From NCBI RefSeq assembly GCF_003852525.1, contig NZ_QAJL01000001.1:358983-422982 (forward strand): a DNA stretch of 64,000 bases. Reading direction: 5' to 3'. The notes under the pieces were generated by a model. The model was not told the origin of the DNA. It made no database searches and worked only from the letters and a program-made list of their open reading frames with translations. Below, in pieces: positions 19,714 to 28,889 of the stretch. The translations under genes were made by a program, and so were the position numbers. Source of the stretch: Pedobacter sp. KBW06 (GTDB lineage: Bacteria; Bacteroidota; Bacteroidia; Sphingobacteriales; Sphingobacteriaceae). Positions within the stretch are counted from its first letter, which is position 1, and every line of letters starts with the position of its first letter.

Positions 19714-22700
19714 TTAAAGAGAGATATTGATTCCTGCGCTTACAATTCTGGTTTGCGGGTAATAACTTCCGGTTACGGCATTGAGTTCAGGATCATAATC
19801 CCTGATCTTGCTGAACACGAACAGGTTACTGCCGTTCACAAAGAGGCGCAGGTGCTGCAGGCTTAACCTAGAGGTCAGCTCTTTAGGAAAAGTATAAGAA
19901 AGCTCTACATTTTTGAGCCTTAGAAATGCGGCATTACGGAGCCAGAAGTCGGAATAGCGGTTATTTATGGCATCATTACGGTCAAATGAGGCAGGATATT
20001 TCCCTCCCGGATTATTGACACTCCAGCGGTCTTCAAACAACCAAACGGGAGGTGTGATGGCATTGCCCTGCTGTGGTAAAATCAGCTGCCGGGCCTTTCC
20101 CTGGCCTTGCAGGAGGATGTCCAGTCCAATTCCTTTGTATTGAAATCCGGCAGTAAAGGCAAATACACTACTGGGTGTCGGGCTTTCAAAGATGCGGATC
20201 CTGTCGTCGGAAGTGATCTTTTGATCTCCGTTGATGTCTCTATAGCGGATGTCACCGGGTTTGGTGCCTGCCAAATGCACAGAATTGTCGATCTCTGCCT
20301 GTGTCCGGTAGATTCCCTCTGCCTGATAAACCAGCCAGGAATCCATGGCATGCCCCTGGATTTTTTGCCATTCCGGTACATTGGCTGCCTCGTCCATAAA
20401 CACGACTTTATTCTTCGTGAAAGTATAATTCCCACCAAGCTGATAAGAGAAATCCTTATTGATGGCATGTCTGTATGTCAATTCCAGCTCAAAACCCCTG
20501 TTGTTTACTTTTCCGATATTTTCTGTCGGCAACTTCCCTGTCAGCCCGGTGCTCGAAGGAACTGAAGCATTCCGGGCAATGAGGATGCGGTCACGTTTGG
20601 AGACAAAATAGTCTGCATTGAAGTTCAAATCCCCGTTAAAGAAGGAAGACTCTATCCCCACATTGGTATTGTTGGCCACCTCCCAGGTGATTCCGGGATT
20701 GGGGGCTACTCCTGCAGACAAGCCCTGCTGTTTCTCGCTATCCGGCCCAAAGTAAAAGCCACCATCCAGGTTATACTGCTGTAAATTCTGATAAGGTGCA
20801 ATTTTATCATTCCCAAGTTTACCCCATGAAGCCTTCAGTTTCAGCTGGTTTACAAAGCTGACATTCTGCTTAAAGAACTCCTCTTCAGAGATTCTCCATC
20901 CCAGGGAAATTCCTGGAAAAGTGCCCCATTGTTTGCCTTTAGGAAAGTTGAAAGAGCCATCATGACGTAGAATGACTTCCGCAAGATACCGCTCCTTATA
21001 ACTGTAGGTAAAACGGCCAAAGAAATTTCTGCGTGCAGATTGCGAGGCCACACTGCCGTTGTTCTTGTCTTTGTCCCCACCTATAAATATCTGGTCAATT
21101 TTGCTGCTTAAATAACCTGTACGGTAAGCACTGATTCCTTCATCATAGTTTTCGCTTTGCTCAAATGCAGCGAAAGCCGTCACCTGATGTCTGCCAAAGC
21201 TCCTTTCATAACCCAGTTTCAGGTTGTAAGTCGAGAGCTGGTAGTTTCTGAAATCTTCGTTCAGGTTAATTGGCCCTTCCGTATCCCTCAGGTTCACATA
21301 TTCCTGTGTATTTTTGTTATAACGAAAGGCATCCCAGTTGTCATAGAGCTTCTTGCCATTGCGAAAGCGGAAATCAAAAGCGGCAAGTCCGGAAAGGTAC
21401 AGGCCCTGAGTGATGTATGGCATTTTAAGATTAAAGGAGGCATCTGAAAGCAGGGAATAATCCTTCGTTTTATTATAACCTGTCGCCCCTGAAGCCATTA
21501 ATACCGGGTTACGTCCACCGGCAAGCCCAGGCCCGGGAAGACCATTTGGGTAATAGGCAGGCAAAGTCGGATAGGCCGAAAGCACTTCTGCAAAGATCGA
21601 CCCGCTGCTATAGTTGGAATAACGCCTGTCTTCGATCCGACCTGCAACATTCAATGACAGCTTCAGGTGATCGCTCACCTGAGAACTGACATTGGAACGC
21701 AGGTTGTATTGTTTGTATTTCGTGGCAGATTTATGAAAGATCCCATCCTGATTCAGGTACTCTCCGGAAATAAAATGGTCTATCTTTTCGCTTCCGCCAC
21801 TCAAACTAATGGCATGACGGGTCTGCGGGGAGAAATCCTTTAGCACTGCATCATACCAGTCTGTATTGGGAAAATTCAGGGGATCGGTTCCATCTTTATA
21901 CTTCTGTACATCTGCATCTGAATACTGATGCGGCTGTCCCAAACGGTCGTTTACCTCATTGATATAAGTGGCGTACTGCCCGGCATCCACCAATTTCGGC
22001 AATTGTGTAGGCTGGGTAAAGCCATAACTCCCGGTATAAGTAACCGTCGGCTTTCCAACTTTCCCTCTTTTGGTCGTAATCAGGATCACACCATTGGCTG
22101 CCTGGGCACCGTAAATCGCGGCAGAAGCATCCTTCAGCACGGTAATACTTTCCACATCATCAGGATTGATCCTTTCAAATGCCCCCCTGTTGGCTACCCC
22201 ATCGATTACCATCAGCGGACTATTGTCGTTCAATGTTCCTTTACCCCGAATCAGCAAGGTGGAAAAATCATTGCCCGGTTCTCCGGAACGGTTGGAAGCG
22301 ATCACCCCCGGAATACGTCCTGCAATGGCATTACTCAGATTGGCCGCAGGGCTTTGTCGCAAAACATCCCCTTTTAAGGTGGCAACAGATCCGGTTACCG
22401 TTACCTTTTTCTGCTGGCCATACCCAACCACGACAATCTCTTCCAATATTTTTTGATCTACCTGAAGCTGTACATTAACTTTTGCTCCCCCATTTACCGC
22501 AACTTCCCGGCTGATGTACCCTGTAAATGAAAACAGCAATACGCCTTTCCCGGAAACATTGATGCTGTAATTTCCGGATCCATCAGAAGAAACAGCAGCC
22601 CCTGTTCCTTTAACCGTAACGGAAACTCCCGGCAGCCCCCCACCGGTTTCGTCTGTTACTTTTCCCGTTACCCGTTCTGTTGTTTTCTGTACAGACTGGG

Positions 22701-22788
22701 CATTAACGACATTGTTAATGCCCATCTGCCCTCCACATACAGCGCATAGCATTAATACTTTAAGGGTCATTTTTAATTTCATACGCAT
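19714..22788 (-). CDS. SusC/RagA-family TonB-linked outer-membrane receptor
   Basis: A 1024-residue receptor with a signal peptide (about 1-30), a carboxypeptidase-regulatory-like domain (about 38-115), a TonB-box region EEIVVVGYGQQKK near 117, a plug with ANGVILITTKRG near 231, and a barrel ending in INISL. It lacks an STN domain, so it is not expected to signal through a FecR-type anti-sigma factor, in contrast to the second SusC of the window. It transports an oligosaccharide with its SusD partner. Expression probably depends on the promoter at 22877-22907 and the GntR regulator. Confidence 0.95.
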   Translation of the reverse strand: MRMKLKMTLKVLMLCAVCGGQMGINNVVNAQSVQKTTERVTGKVTDETGGGLPGVSVTVKGTGAAVSSDGSGNYSINVSGKGVLLFSFTGYISREVAVNGGAKVNVQLQVDQKILEEIVVVGYGQQKKVTVTGSVATLKGDVLRQSPAANLSNAIAGRIPGVIASNRSGEPGNDFSTLLIRGKGTLNDNSPLMVIDGVANRGAFERINPDDVESITVLKDASAAIYGAQAANGVILITTKRGKVGKPTVTYTGSYGFTQPTQLPKLVDAGQYATYINEVNDRLGQPHQYSDADVQKYKDGTDPLNFPNTDWYDAVLKDFSPQTRHAISLSGGSEKIDHFISGEYLNQDGIFHKSATKYKQYNLRSNVSSQVSDHLKLSLNVAGRIEDRRYSNYSSGSIFAEVLSAYPTLPAYYPNGLPGPGLAGGRNPVLMASGATGYNKTKDYSLLSDASFNLKMPYITQGLYLSGLAAFDFRFRNGKKLYDNWDAFRYNKNTQEYVNLRDTEGPINLNEDFRNYQLSTYNLKLGYERSFGRHQVTAFAAFEQSENYDEGISAYRTGYLSSKIDQIFIGGDKDKNNGSVASQSARRNFFGRFTYSYKERYLAEVILRHDGSFNFPKGKQWGTFPGISLGWRISEEEFFKQNVSFVNQLKLKASWGKLGNDKIAPYQNLQQYNLDGGFYFGPDSEKQQGLSAGVAPNPGITWEVANNTNVGIESSFFNGDLNFNADYFVSKRDRILIARNASVPSSTGLTGKLPTENIGKVNNRGFELELTYRHAINKDFSYQLGGNYTFTKNKVVFMDEAANVPEWQKIQGHAMDSWLVYQAEGIYRTQAEIDNSVHLAGTKPGDIRYRDINGDQKITSDDRIRIFESPTPSSVFAFTAGFQYKGIGLDILLQGQGKARQLILPQQGNAITPPVWLFEDRWSVNNPGGKYPASFDRNDAINNRYSDFWLRNAAFLRLKNVELSYTFPKELTSRLSLQHLRLFVNGSNLFVFSKIRDYDPELNAVTGSYYPQTRIVSAGINISL

Positions 22789-22838
22789 TTTTGATTAGTT
22801 GGTTTGGTTTATATTTTGGTTGATATTGTGATTAAACT

Positions 22839-22869
22839 TACAGTACCGTACTATTCTATACTGTTCTAT
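22839..22869 (-). promoter_or_regulatory. candidate operator repeats in the susC leader
   Basis: The odd palindrome AGTACCGTACT (22842-22852) is followed by two 10-bp direct repeats, ACTATTCTAT (22850-22859) and ACTGTTCTAT (22860-22869). An outer pair ACAGTA/TACTGT (22840-22845, 22859-22864) is nested with them. On the minus strand these start a few bases after the predicted transcription start, where a repressor would block transcription. GTAC half-sites resemble operators of GntR-class regulators; assignment to the nearby GntR protein is inference. Confidence 0.5.
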
Positions 22870-22876
22870 ATTATCA

Positions 22877-22907
22877 CAAACATATAAACATTTTTACACT
22901 TCCCAAA
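22877..22907 (-). promoter_or_regulatory. Bacteroidota-type promoter of susC
   Basis: On the minus strand a TTTG (-33, complement of 22904-22907) is separated by exactly 19 bp from TATGTTTG (-7, complement of 22877-22884). Both match the consensus. Transcription would start near 22872, leaving an 84-nt leader that contains the operator-like repeats. Confidence 0.8.
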
Positions 22908-22948
22908 TTTTATTTCAGGAAGTGCCAACAACCTTGTATTCAGCGCAT

Positions 22949-22978
22949 AAAAAAAGCCGTATCTAAATGATACGGCTT
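22949..22978 (-). terminator. Rho-independent terminator downstream of the superoxide dismutase gene
   Basis: AAGCCGTATC and GATACGGCTT form a perfect 10-bp stem around TAAAT, followed on the minus strand by a seven-T run. It lies about 150 nt past the sod stop and blocks read-through into the susC promoter. Confidence 0.9.
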
Positions 22979-23049
22979 AAAATATTGTCCCTAAAAGAAT
23001 CCTTCATATACGTTCTCCTTTATACATTATCCAGGTTTGGCGCAGGAAA

Positions 23050-23133
23050 AAGTATGCGTTCTGTGAGCGGACCTCGAAATACCTGCCCTTTTTCAGGGCA
23101 GGTATTTCAGTCTGCGAACAGACATGCTTACTT
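23050..23133. repeat. long stable imperfect hairpin at the end of the superoxide dismutase gene
   Basis: The core GAAATACCTGCCCT (23076-23089) pairs perfectly with AGGGCAGGTATTTC (23095-23108) around TTTTC. Flanking segments extend it: CGGAC/GTCTG, TCTGT/ACAGA and an outer AGTATGCG/CATGCTTACT block reach into the last sod codons. There is no adjacent T-run, so it is not a plain terminator. It could be an mRNA-stabilising stem or a dispersed palindromic repeat. The rest of the 339-bp gap to susC holds the terminator, the susC promoter and the operator repeats. Confidence 0.6.
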
Positions 23134-23796
23134 TTTCACTTCATTAAACCTTCTCTCCACCTCTGCCCAGTTCACTACAGTCCACCATGCATTGATATAA
23201 TCCGGGCGTTTGTTCTGATATTTCAAATAATAAGCATGTTCCCAAACGTCCAGTGCGAGAATTGGTTTCCCTTTCTCCGCCACTACATCCATCAAAGGAT
23301 TGTCCTGATTTGCCGTAGTGGTAATTTTCAATTTTCCATTCTGAACAATCAGCCATGCCCATCCTGAGCCAAACCTTTTGGCTGCAGAATCTGCGAAGGC
23401 GGCTTTAAACTTATCCATAGTACCAAAGGCAGCATTCATTTCTTTCAAAAATGCCGGGGAAACAGGCTTTGGTTTAGGTGCCATGACCAGCCAAAACAAG
23501 CTATGGTTAAAATGTCCACCTGCATTATTTCTAATTACAGCAGGATACTTAGATACCTGTGCAAGCAGGTCTGCCAATGATTTTCCTTCAGCGGAAGCTC
23601 CTTTCAAGGCTGCATTGAGGTTATTTACATAAGCAGCATGGTGTTTACCATGATGAATTTCCATCGTTTGCTTATCGATAGCAGGTTCCAATGCATTGGT
23701 AGCATATGGAAGTGTCGGCAATTTAAATTGCGCGCTCACCACTTGTGTGCTGAGCAACAATAAAGTAACGGGTAAAAAGCTTTTTAATAATTTCAT
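23128..23796 (-). CDS. exported Fe/Mn-family superoxide dismutase (Mn-type residues)
   Basis: A 222-residue enzyme converting superoxide to peroxide and oxygen. Metal ligands are His48 (IHHGKHH), His98 (NHSLFW), Asp183 and His187 (DVWEHAYY). GGHFNHSLFW and TANQDNP agree with manganese enzymes more than iron ones. Unlike cytoplasmic relatives it begins with a 22-residue signal peptide (LLLLSTQVVSAQ), which places it in the periplasm or outside. It is transcribed alone from a strong promoter and ends in an unusual hairpin. Confidence 0.95.
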   Translation of the reverse strand: MKLLKSFLPVTLLLLSTQVVSAQFKLPTLPYATNALEPAIDKQTMEIHHGKHHAAYVNNLNAALKGASAEGKSLADLLAQVSKYPAVIRNNAGGHFNHSLFWLVMAPKPKPVSPAFLKEMNAAFGTMDKFKAAFADSAAKRFGSGWAWLIVQNGKLKITTTANQDNPLMDVVAEKGKPILALDVWEHAYYLKYQNKRPDYINAWWTVVNWAEVERRFNEVKK

Positions 23797-23830
23797 TTGA
23801 TGATATAATTTGTAATATATAGAACGTGTT

Positions 23831-23861
23831 CAAACTTACTTTGTTTCCTGCGCTTTACAAA
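23831..23861 (-). promoter_or_regulatory. Bacteroidota-type promoter of the superoxide dismutase gene
   Basis: A TTTG (complement of 23858-23861), 19 bp, then TAAGTTTG (complement of 23831-23838): a perfect -33/-7 pair. The start would lie about 30 nt ahead of the ATG. Confidence 0.85.
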
Positions 23862-23879
23862 AGAACCGGATATTTCAGG

Positions 23880-26495
23880 TTAAAAATTAAAACCTACTGA
23901 AAAATAAGGCATTGTTGCTTCCTTAGAGAAACCTACTGTGCCCTGAATCAGGATCTGATCTCCCGGCATAATGTACAGACCACCACCATAACCATGGTGC
24001 CATCTGCCACTGGATTCTCCAGGTTGCCAAACCCGGCCTACATCGTTAAAACCGATCATTCCTACTGTCCCCGGAACCAGGTAAGAGGTAAAATTGAAGA
24101 GTTTTAACCTCAGGTCCAGGTTATGATAGGCACCTGTACGTCCTGTAAACCTCCTGCTGTTGAATCCACGAAGGCTGTTTACCCCTCCCAGCTGAATATT
24201 TTGAAAGAATGCAGGATTACCTACAGTTGTTCCTCCACCAATCCGATTCGCGATCACCAATCCGGATTTCCCGGGATTGAGGTAAAAGCGAAATTCCGAA
24301 GTCAGAATGCCATAGCGCTGATCATCACCGGTAACCCTTTGCTGGGCAGAAAGTGTGGTTTTCCAGAAAACCCCTTTTTTAGGAATGGCGATATTATCCC
24401 TTGTATCGTAAGACCATCCGGCGGTTAATCCGGCATAGAAGCGGTTAGAAAAGACATCCTGTCCGGGATTGGCCAGGTCATAATCAAAGAGGAAACGTTC
24501 GTCATTTTCTGAACGCTCACTTGCATAATAAGACAGCAGTAATCCACCTTCTACGCTCCAGAATTTATCGAGGTCTCTTTTGAGTTTAATATTGGCATTC
24601 AAATAGTTATAACGGTTCCGGTAATAAGAAATCCCATCTTCTTTATCGTTCTCCTCCTCATGATGATCATCTTCCCGATCTTTCACATAGGCGGTATTGT
24701 TCCCCAGGCCAAAGAAGTTACTTAAATTATTGGGGCCCAACATATTGACCGTTACCTTGAGGTCGTTGTTACCTATTGCTTTCTTGAAATCGCCTGCATA
24801 ATCCAGAATAAAAGATTTCCTGCCGGTAGAGTAATGTGCCCAAATCTCTTGTTTAGAGGCATAAGGTTCTTTTCTAAATCCTTGTTTCTCTATGATGTAG
24901 CCCAGGCCAATCTGTACGCCCTGATCAATGTTATAGTTCAGGTCAAACAAGATCCCGGACCTGTCGTACAGAAATCCGGTTTTATTAAACTGGTTTACGG
25001 CGGTATCCTTTGCCAGTCTGAGTTTCGCAAATCCCTGTTCCGGAAGCTGGTTTATCTCATCTTTACGGTCGTAAATAAAAAGACCTGATTTGTTGCTTAC
25101 GTTTTCTGCTACCTTAAACTGATCTTCCTCATCCCCACCGATCATCCTTACTTTTATAGTAGAGTTGGCCTTGCCATGAACATCAAAAACATCCTTTCCT
25201 CCCAATCCGAACAACCTGATTTCCTTAGTCACCTTTGGGTCGAAAGTGCGGTCAAAGAACAGACGGCCTTTTGTGCCATCTTTCTTAATGTTGTACACAT
25301 GCAGCCTGACCATGCCATTTTCCTGATGTTTCACATCAAAATATTCCGTTTTTTCTGATCCGGGAACATCTACATTGATGGATAAAAATCGGTAATATTT
25401 CAGCGCCAGGGTTTCCAGCTGGTCTCTCCTTGAGGTAAAATTGCCAATCAGCTCCGCGCCGCATTGTTTAAATATCGGCTCCGGCATCTCTCTGAAAGAT
25501 TTGGCGATCAGTTCATCGGTCATTTTAGACTGCACTACTTTCACTTGCTCTTTCCAATCCTGTTCTGTCAGTTCATTTAAAAAGAAGCGGTCAAAATACC
25601 GTTCATTAAAGTTCCAATGCTCCACATCTCTGATCGTTGGGGAGTAAGGTTGTAAGTGTGATTTCAGCCATTGATGGGTAAGCACCCAGGGAAACACGCC
25701 TGAAGTTTTATAAAATACTTTATCACGGTCTCTGGGAACGGGACTATAAGTCGTTCCGTCCGGAGTTTTATCTACAGACCAGCGCCAGTTGTCTTCATGT
25801 CTGTCCCAATCACCCAATAAGAAATCCAGTAAACGGGCCCTGAGCGTCATTTTCTGATCTGCATGGGTATCGTTGTCTTTAAGAATCTTTTTTTGTGCTT
25901 TTTCTGTATTGTCGGTTTTCTCTTCAAAAGGAGATCTTTCTTCAAACACATAGGCCGCGTTGGCGAAGTCTTTCCGGTATTCGCCCAGTCCGGGATCATC
26001 TCCTACATATACAATTTCCGGTTTTGCATGGGCCAGGTCTAATGCTCCGGCCAGTGTTGGAACGATTAACGAAGCAAAAGGATGGTTGGTAGAGACCTGA
26101 TCTTGTGTAATGTCTTTTGCAATGGTGGCCCTCAGGTTTTCCGGCAAACTTCTATCGGCATACTTCTGAACGGTCCTCAAGACCCATTCTTTCCCGGAAA
26201 CATCCTTTAGACGCAGGGACCGGGTTTGCATTCCGCCACCAAGCTTGGTAATCGTGAGCCCTCCTTTTTCTTTCTGAAGGTCCATGATGCGCAATTTTAC
26301 CGGCGTTGCCCATATTTTGCGATAGCTTTCTCCCAGCCAGAAGCGGTGAAAGCCACTTACTTTATCATATTCAGGAGCAATAGCCACTGTAATTGAATCT
26401 GCTTTACCTGCATTTTGTGCAATGCCAGGCGAAGCAATGGCTACAAGAGCCAGGTTTACTAATAATGCCGCTTGCAGCTCCTTTTTAAAACGCAT
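23880..26495 (-). CDS. outer-membrane Omp85-like barrel with N-terminal kinase-like domain
   Basis: An 871-residue exported protein (signal peptide about 1-27). The C-terminal half from about 500 is a BamA/TamA-like barrel with GGVNSLRGFNSRRF near 775 and a final SVGFNF. The N-terminal half contains a glycine-rich turn GGGMQTRSL (86-94), a basic VLRTVQKY strand (105-112), GDWDRHEDNW (228-237) and PRDRD (254-258). In order and spacing these look like the nucleotide loop, ATP-binding lysine or arginine, catalytic loop and metal aspartate of atypical kinases (HipA, Fam20C or PI-kinase type). POTRA domains are not obvious. It is the last gene of the polyphosphate kinase operon. The barrel is certain; kinase activity is inference. 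Confidence 0.8.
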   Translation of the reverse strand: MRFKKELQAALLVNLALVAIASPGIAQNAGKADSITVAIAPEYDKVSGFHRFWLGESYRKIWATPVKLRIMDLQKEKGGLTITKLGGGMQTRSLRLKDVSGKEWVLRTVQKYADRSLPENLRATIAKDITQDQVSTNHPFASLIVPTLAGALDLAHAKPEIVYVGDDPGLGEYRKDFANAAYVFEERSPFEEKTDNTEKAQKKILKDNDTHADQKMTLRARLLDFLLGDWDRHEDNWRWSVDKTPDGTTYSPVPRDRDKVFYKTSGVFPWVLTHQWLKSHLQPYSPTIRDVEHWNFNERYFDRFFLNELTEQDWKEQVKVVQSKMTDELIAKSFREMPEPIFKQCGAELIGNFTSRRDQLETLALKYYRFLSINVDVPGSEKTEYFDVKHQENGMVRLHVYNIKKDGTKGRLFFDRTFDPKVTKEIRLFGLGGKDVFDVHGKANSTIKVRMIGGDEEDQFKVAENVSNKSGLFIYDRKDEINQLPEQGFAKLRLAKDTAVNQFNKTGFLYDRSGILFDLNYNIDQGVQIGLGYIIEKQGFRKEPYASKQEIWAHYSTGRKSFILDYAGDFKKAIGNNDLKVTVNMLGPNNLSNFFGLGNNTAYVKDREDDHHEEENDKEDGISYYRNRYNYLNANIKLKRDLDKFWSVEGGLLLSYYASERSENDERFLFDYDLANPGQDVFSNRFYAGLTAGWSYDTRDNIAIPKKGVFWKTTLSAQQRVTGDDQRYGILTSEFRFYLNPGKSGLVIANRIGGGTTVGNPAFFQNIQLGGVNSLRGFNSRRFTGRTGAYHNLDLRLKLFNFTSYLVPGTVGMIGFNDVGRVWQPGESSGRWHHGYGGGLYIMPGDQILIQGTVGFSKEATMPYFSVGFNF

Positions 26496-26503
26496 GGTTG
26501 ATG

Positions 26504-28864
26504 TTAATGTTTAAGCGTTACCCCTATTCTAAGGGCCTTTAATCCTTCTACTCCTTGTAGCTCTTCAATATCAAGATACTCAAGATCGTCATTTAAAAGA
26601 CCAATATCCTGAAGAGTTTTAATATATCCTACATATTCGTGTGCTTCCCAGCTATTAAAGTACACAATTGCGATCTTTCCGGGTTGGGTAATCCGCTCCA
26701 TCGTATCTTTAATATGTGCTTTATCGATCCGTTTTTTGACCATCTGGTAGCGGATATTATAACTTCCTTCCACATCAAAACGTTGCTCATCGATCCTGAA
26801 ACTAATGTCTATCAATTTTTCATAGACAAAGATCAGCTGTGTCGTTTCCAGCGGCAGAGAGAAATAAGGTGCCAGACTAAAGGTCGTCTGTGCCACTTCT
26901 GCCAGGACTTTCAGTTGTTTGAGGCGAAATTCATGCAGGATCTCTTCCGAAAACTCTTTATCCGGCGCAATTGAGGGGCCCAGGTAAATGTCAAACTCTA
27001 CCCCATCTGTTCTGAATTTCTCAAAATAGCAAGGGTAAATGCGTTGAATTTCTCTGTTAAACTCATCCAAATGCCTGGTTACTGCCAGGTTGATCATCTG
27101 AAGGCTTTTTTCATAGCGGTCCCTGTGTTCGTAGCTCTTTCCATCAACCGCTGTGAGCCTGAAATACTCGTCCACGGTTTCTGTCAGCTCGGGATAGCTC
27201 TCCATTAAATGCGTCAGTGCATATGGAATCTGGCGTTGCAGGTAATCTTCTGTTTTCAGGATCTCGCGGTCAGAAAGTTCTTCAAACTGTTCTTTATTCC
27301 AGATCTGATATTGTTGCGGAATGTCCTCATCCGGCAGCTGACAAACCTTTTCCTTCACTGCATCCAGCGTTTTTTCCAGGATTTCGAAATGAACATATAA
27401 GTCTTTTCTAATCGCCATATTGCGGAGGATACTGGAATTCCGGATGTCTACCGCACCATAAAAAGGGTGTACATCTTTAAAGAAAACGGGTTCTACGGGC
27501 AGGTTTCTCGCCTTACCTCCGGATTGAAGGTAATGGTAGGCCGCCTGATGGAAACGCCATTCCACAGAAGGCTGCAGGGCCGTAAATTTATCGGTTACGA
27601 TATCGGAGATCTCCTGGTTGAAGTCGGTAATGATGTCCTGATATAGTTGTGCCAGTAATGGGAAGGCCATGTCGATCTTGGTCAGGGTACTTCCGTTAAA
27701 CTGGGTCGGATCTTCAGTATAGAGTTCCAGGCATCCCACCAGTTTTGCATTATAATATAAAGGAAAGAGCCCATAAGCTTTGATTCCTTTTGCCCAAAGG
27801 AGGCGCAGCATCGGGTATTTCTCCTGGTCTTCCAGGGTAATTTCCGGAAAGATCATCGTCCTTGGGTTGCTCAGGTACTCTTCAATAAGGTTCAGTTCAT
27901 CCTCATATCTCCAGCCATCTTCTTCGGCCAGTTTGATCAGTGTACTGTAGAAACCTGATTTTTCATTTACCAGGAGCTTATTGTTCAGCTTAGTATAAGG
28001 CAGCATTCCAAATTCCAGCTTTTCAGTTCCCACCAGGGTCTTTAAAGCCGTAGCAATTTCTTTACTGTGGTTTACATCCTTAGACTCATGGTGTTCGATG
28101 ATGATGTTTTTGATCGATTCCAGCACGTATTCACCCGTCACATCCACCATCGTCACAATAGAAATTCCTTCTATGGTAAAGATTTCCGGTGGAATTAACT
28201 TCGTTAGAATGTCCAGGGTATTGTTTTCATCCTGAATATAGTCTTTTACAATATTGAGGTCGTATTCCGGCATTTCCACATTTGCGGTAATCTCCAGAAA
28301 TCTGGTATCTATAATTAAACGGTAATACTTGGGCAGTTTTGTCTCCGGATCGATGATCGATTTAACCGTAAACTCATTAGCCGTCAGAGAGAAATTGTAA
28401 AAACGGCGGAGTACCAGGTTATAAAATGCCGATAAGAGGCTCTTCTCCATTTCCAGCTTCGAAGGCAGACTTAAATCCGCTTTCAATGTGCAGGTGGAAG
28501 GCTCCAGCAATATATTATAAAAAGCATTTGTCCCATAATGAAAGCAAGGCATCAATGGTGTACTGATGGCCCATAAATGCTCTTTCTCTTCATTTATAAT
28601 CGGTGATAATGCCGTATAGATCAATTCAAAAAGCACATTATACCGATGGACATTTTCCTTCGGGATTGGCTGCTGTAATTCAGGAAACTGCTTGAACTGC
28701 TCGAGAATGTATTTATAAAAGTTGATTTTTGCGGTTTTCTCCGTATTTGCCATGTTCTCTACATAGGCAATAAAAGGCCTTAGCGAGAGTTTTATGTCTG
28801 CGCCAACCGGTCTTTCCCCTGATCCAACAATACTATTATTTAAATCCAGCGTGATCGCTTGCAT
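26504..28864 (-). CDS. GAF-domain-containing protein of unknown function
   Basis: A 786-residue cytoplasmic protein without signal peptide or membrane segments. A GAF-like module lies around residues 300-430, with RTMIFPEITLEDQEKYPMLR near 352 and GLFPLYYNAKLVGCLELY near 377. The remainder is helical and I do not recognise it. No catalytic motif of a kinase, cyclase or phosphodiesterase was seen, so it is probably a sensor or scaffold. It lies 8 bp ahead of the kinase-like barrel gene and 25 bp behind the propeller lipoprotein, in the polyphosphate kinase operon. Confidence 0.75.
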   Translation of the reverse strand: MQAITLDLNNSIVGSGERPVGADIKLSLRPFIAYVENMANTEKTAKINFYKYILEQFKQFPELQQPIPKENVHRYNVLFELIYTALSPIINEEKEHLWAISTPLMPCFHYGTNAFYNILLEPSTCTLKADLSLPSKLEMEKSLLSAFYNLVLRRFYNFSLTANEFTVKSIIDPETKLPKYYRLIIDTRFLEITANVEMPEYDLNIVKDYIQDENNTLDILTKLIPPEIFTIEGISIVTMVDVTGEYVLESIKNIIIEHHESKDVNHSKEIATALKTLVGTEKLEFGMLPYTKLNNKLLVNEKSGFYSTLIKLAEEDGWRYEDELNLIEEYLSNPRTMIFPEITLEDQEKYPMLRLLWAKGIKAYGLFPLYYNAKLVGCLELYTEDPTQFNGSTLTKIDMAFPLLAQLYQDIITDFNQEISDIVTDKFTALQPSVEWRFHQAAYHYLQSGGKARNLPVEPVFFKDVHPFYGAVDIRNSSILRNMAIRKDLYVHFEILEKTLDAVKEKVCQLPDEDIPQQYQIWNKEQFEELSDREILKTEDYLQRQIPYALTHLMESYPELTETVDEYFRLTAVDGKSYEHRDRYEKSLQMINLAVTRHLDEFNREIQRIYPCYFEKFRTDGVEFDIYLGPSIAPDKEFSEEILHEFRLKQLKVLAEVAQTTFSLAPYFSLPLETTQLIFVYEKLIDISFRIDEQRFDVEGSYNIRYQMVKKRIDKAHIKDTMERITQPGKIAIVYFNSWEAHEYVGYIKTLQDIGLLNDDLEYLDIEELQGVEGLKALRIGVTLKH

Positions 28865-28889
28865 CTGTTGTATTATTTATTTTTCCGTA

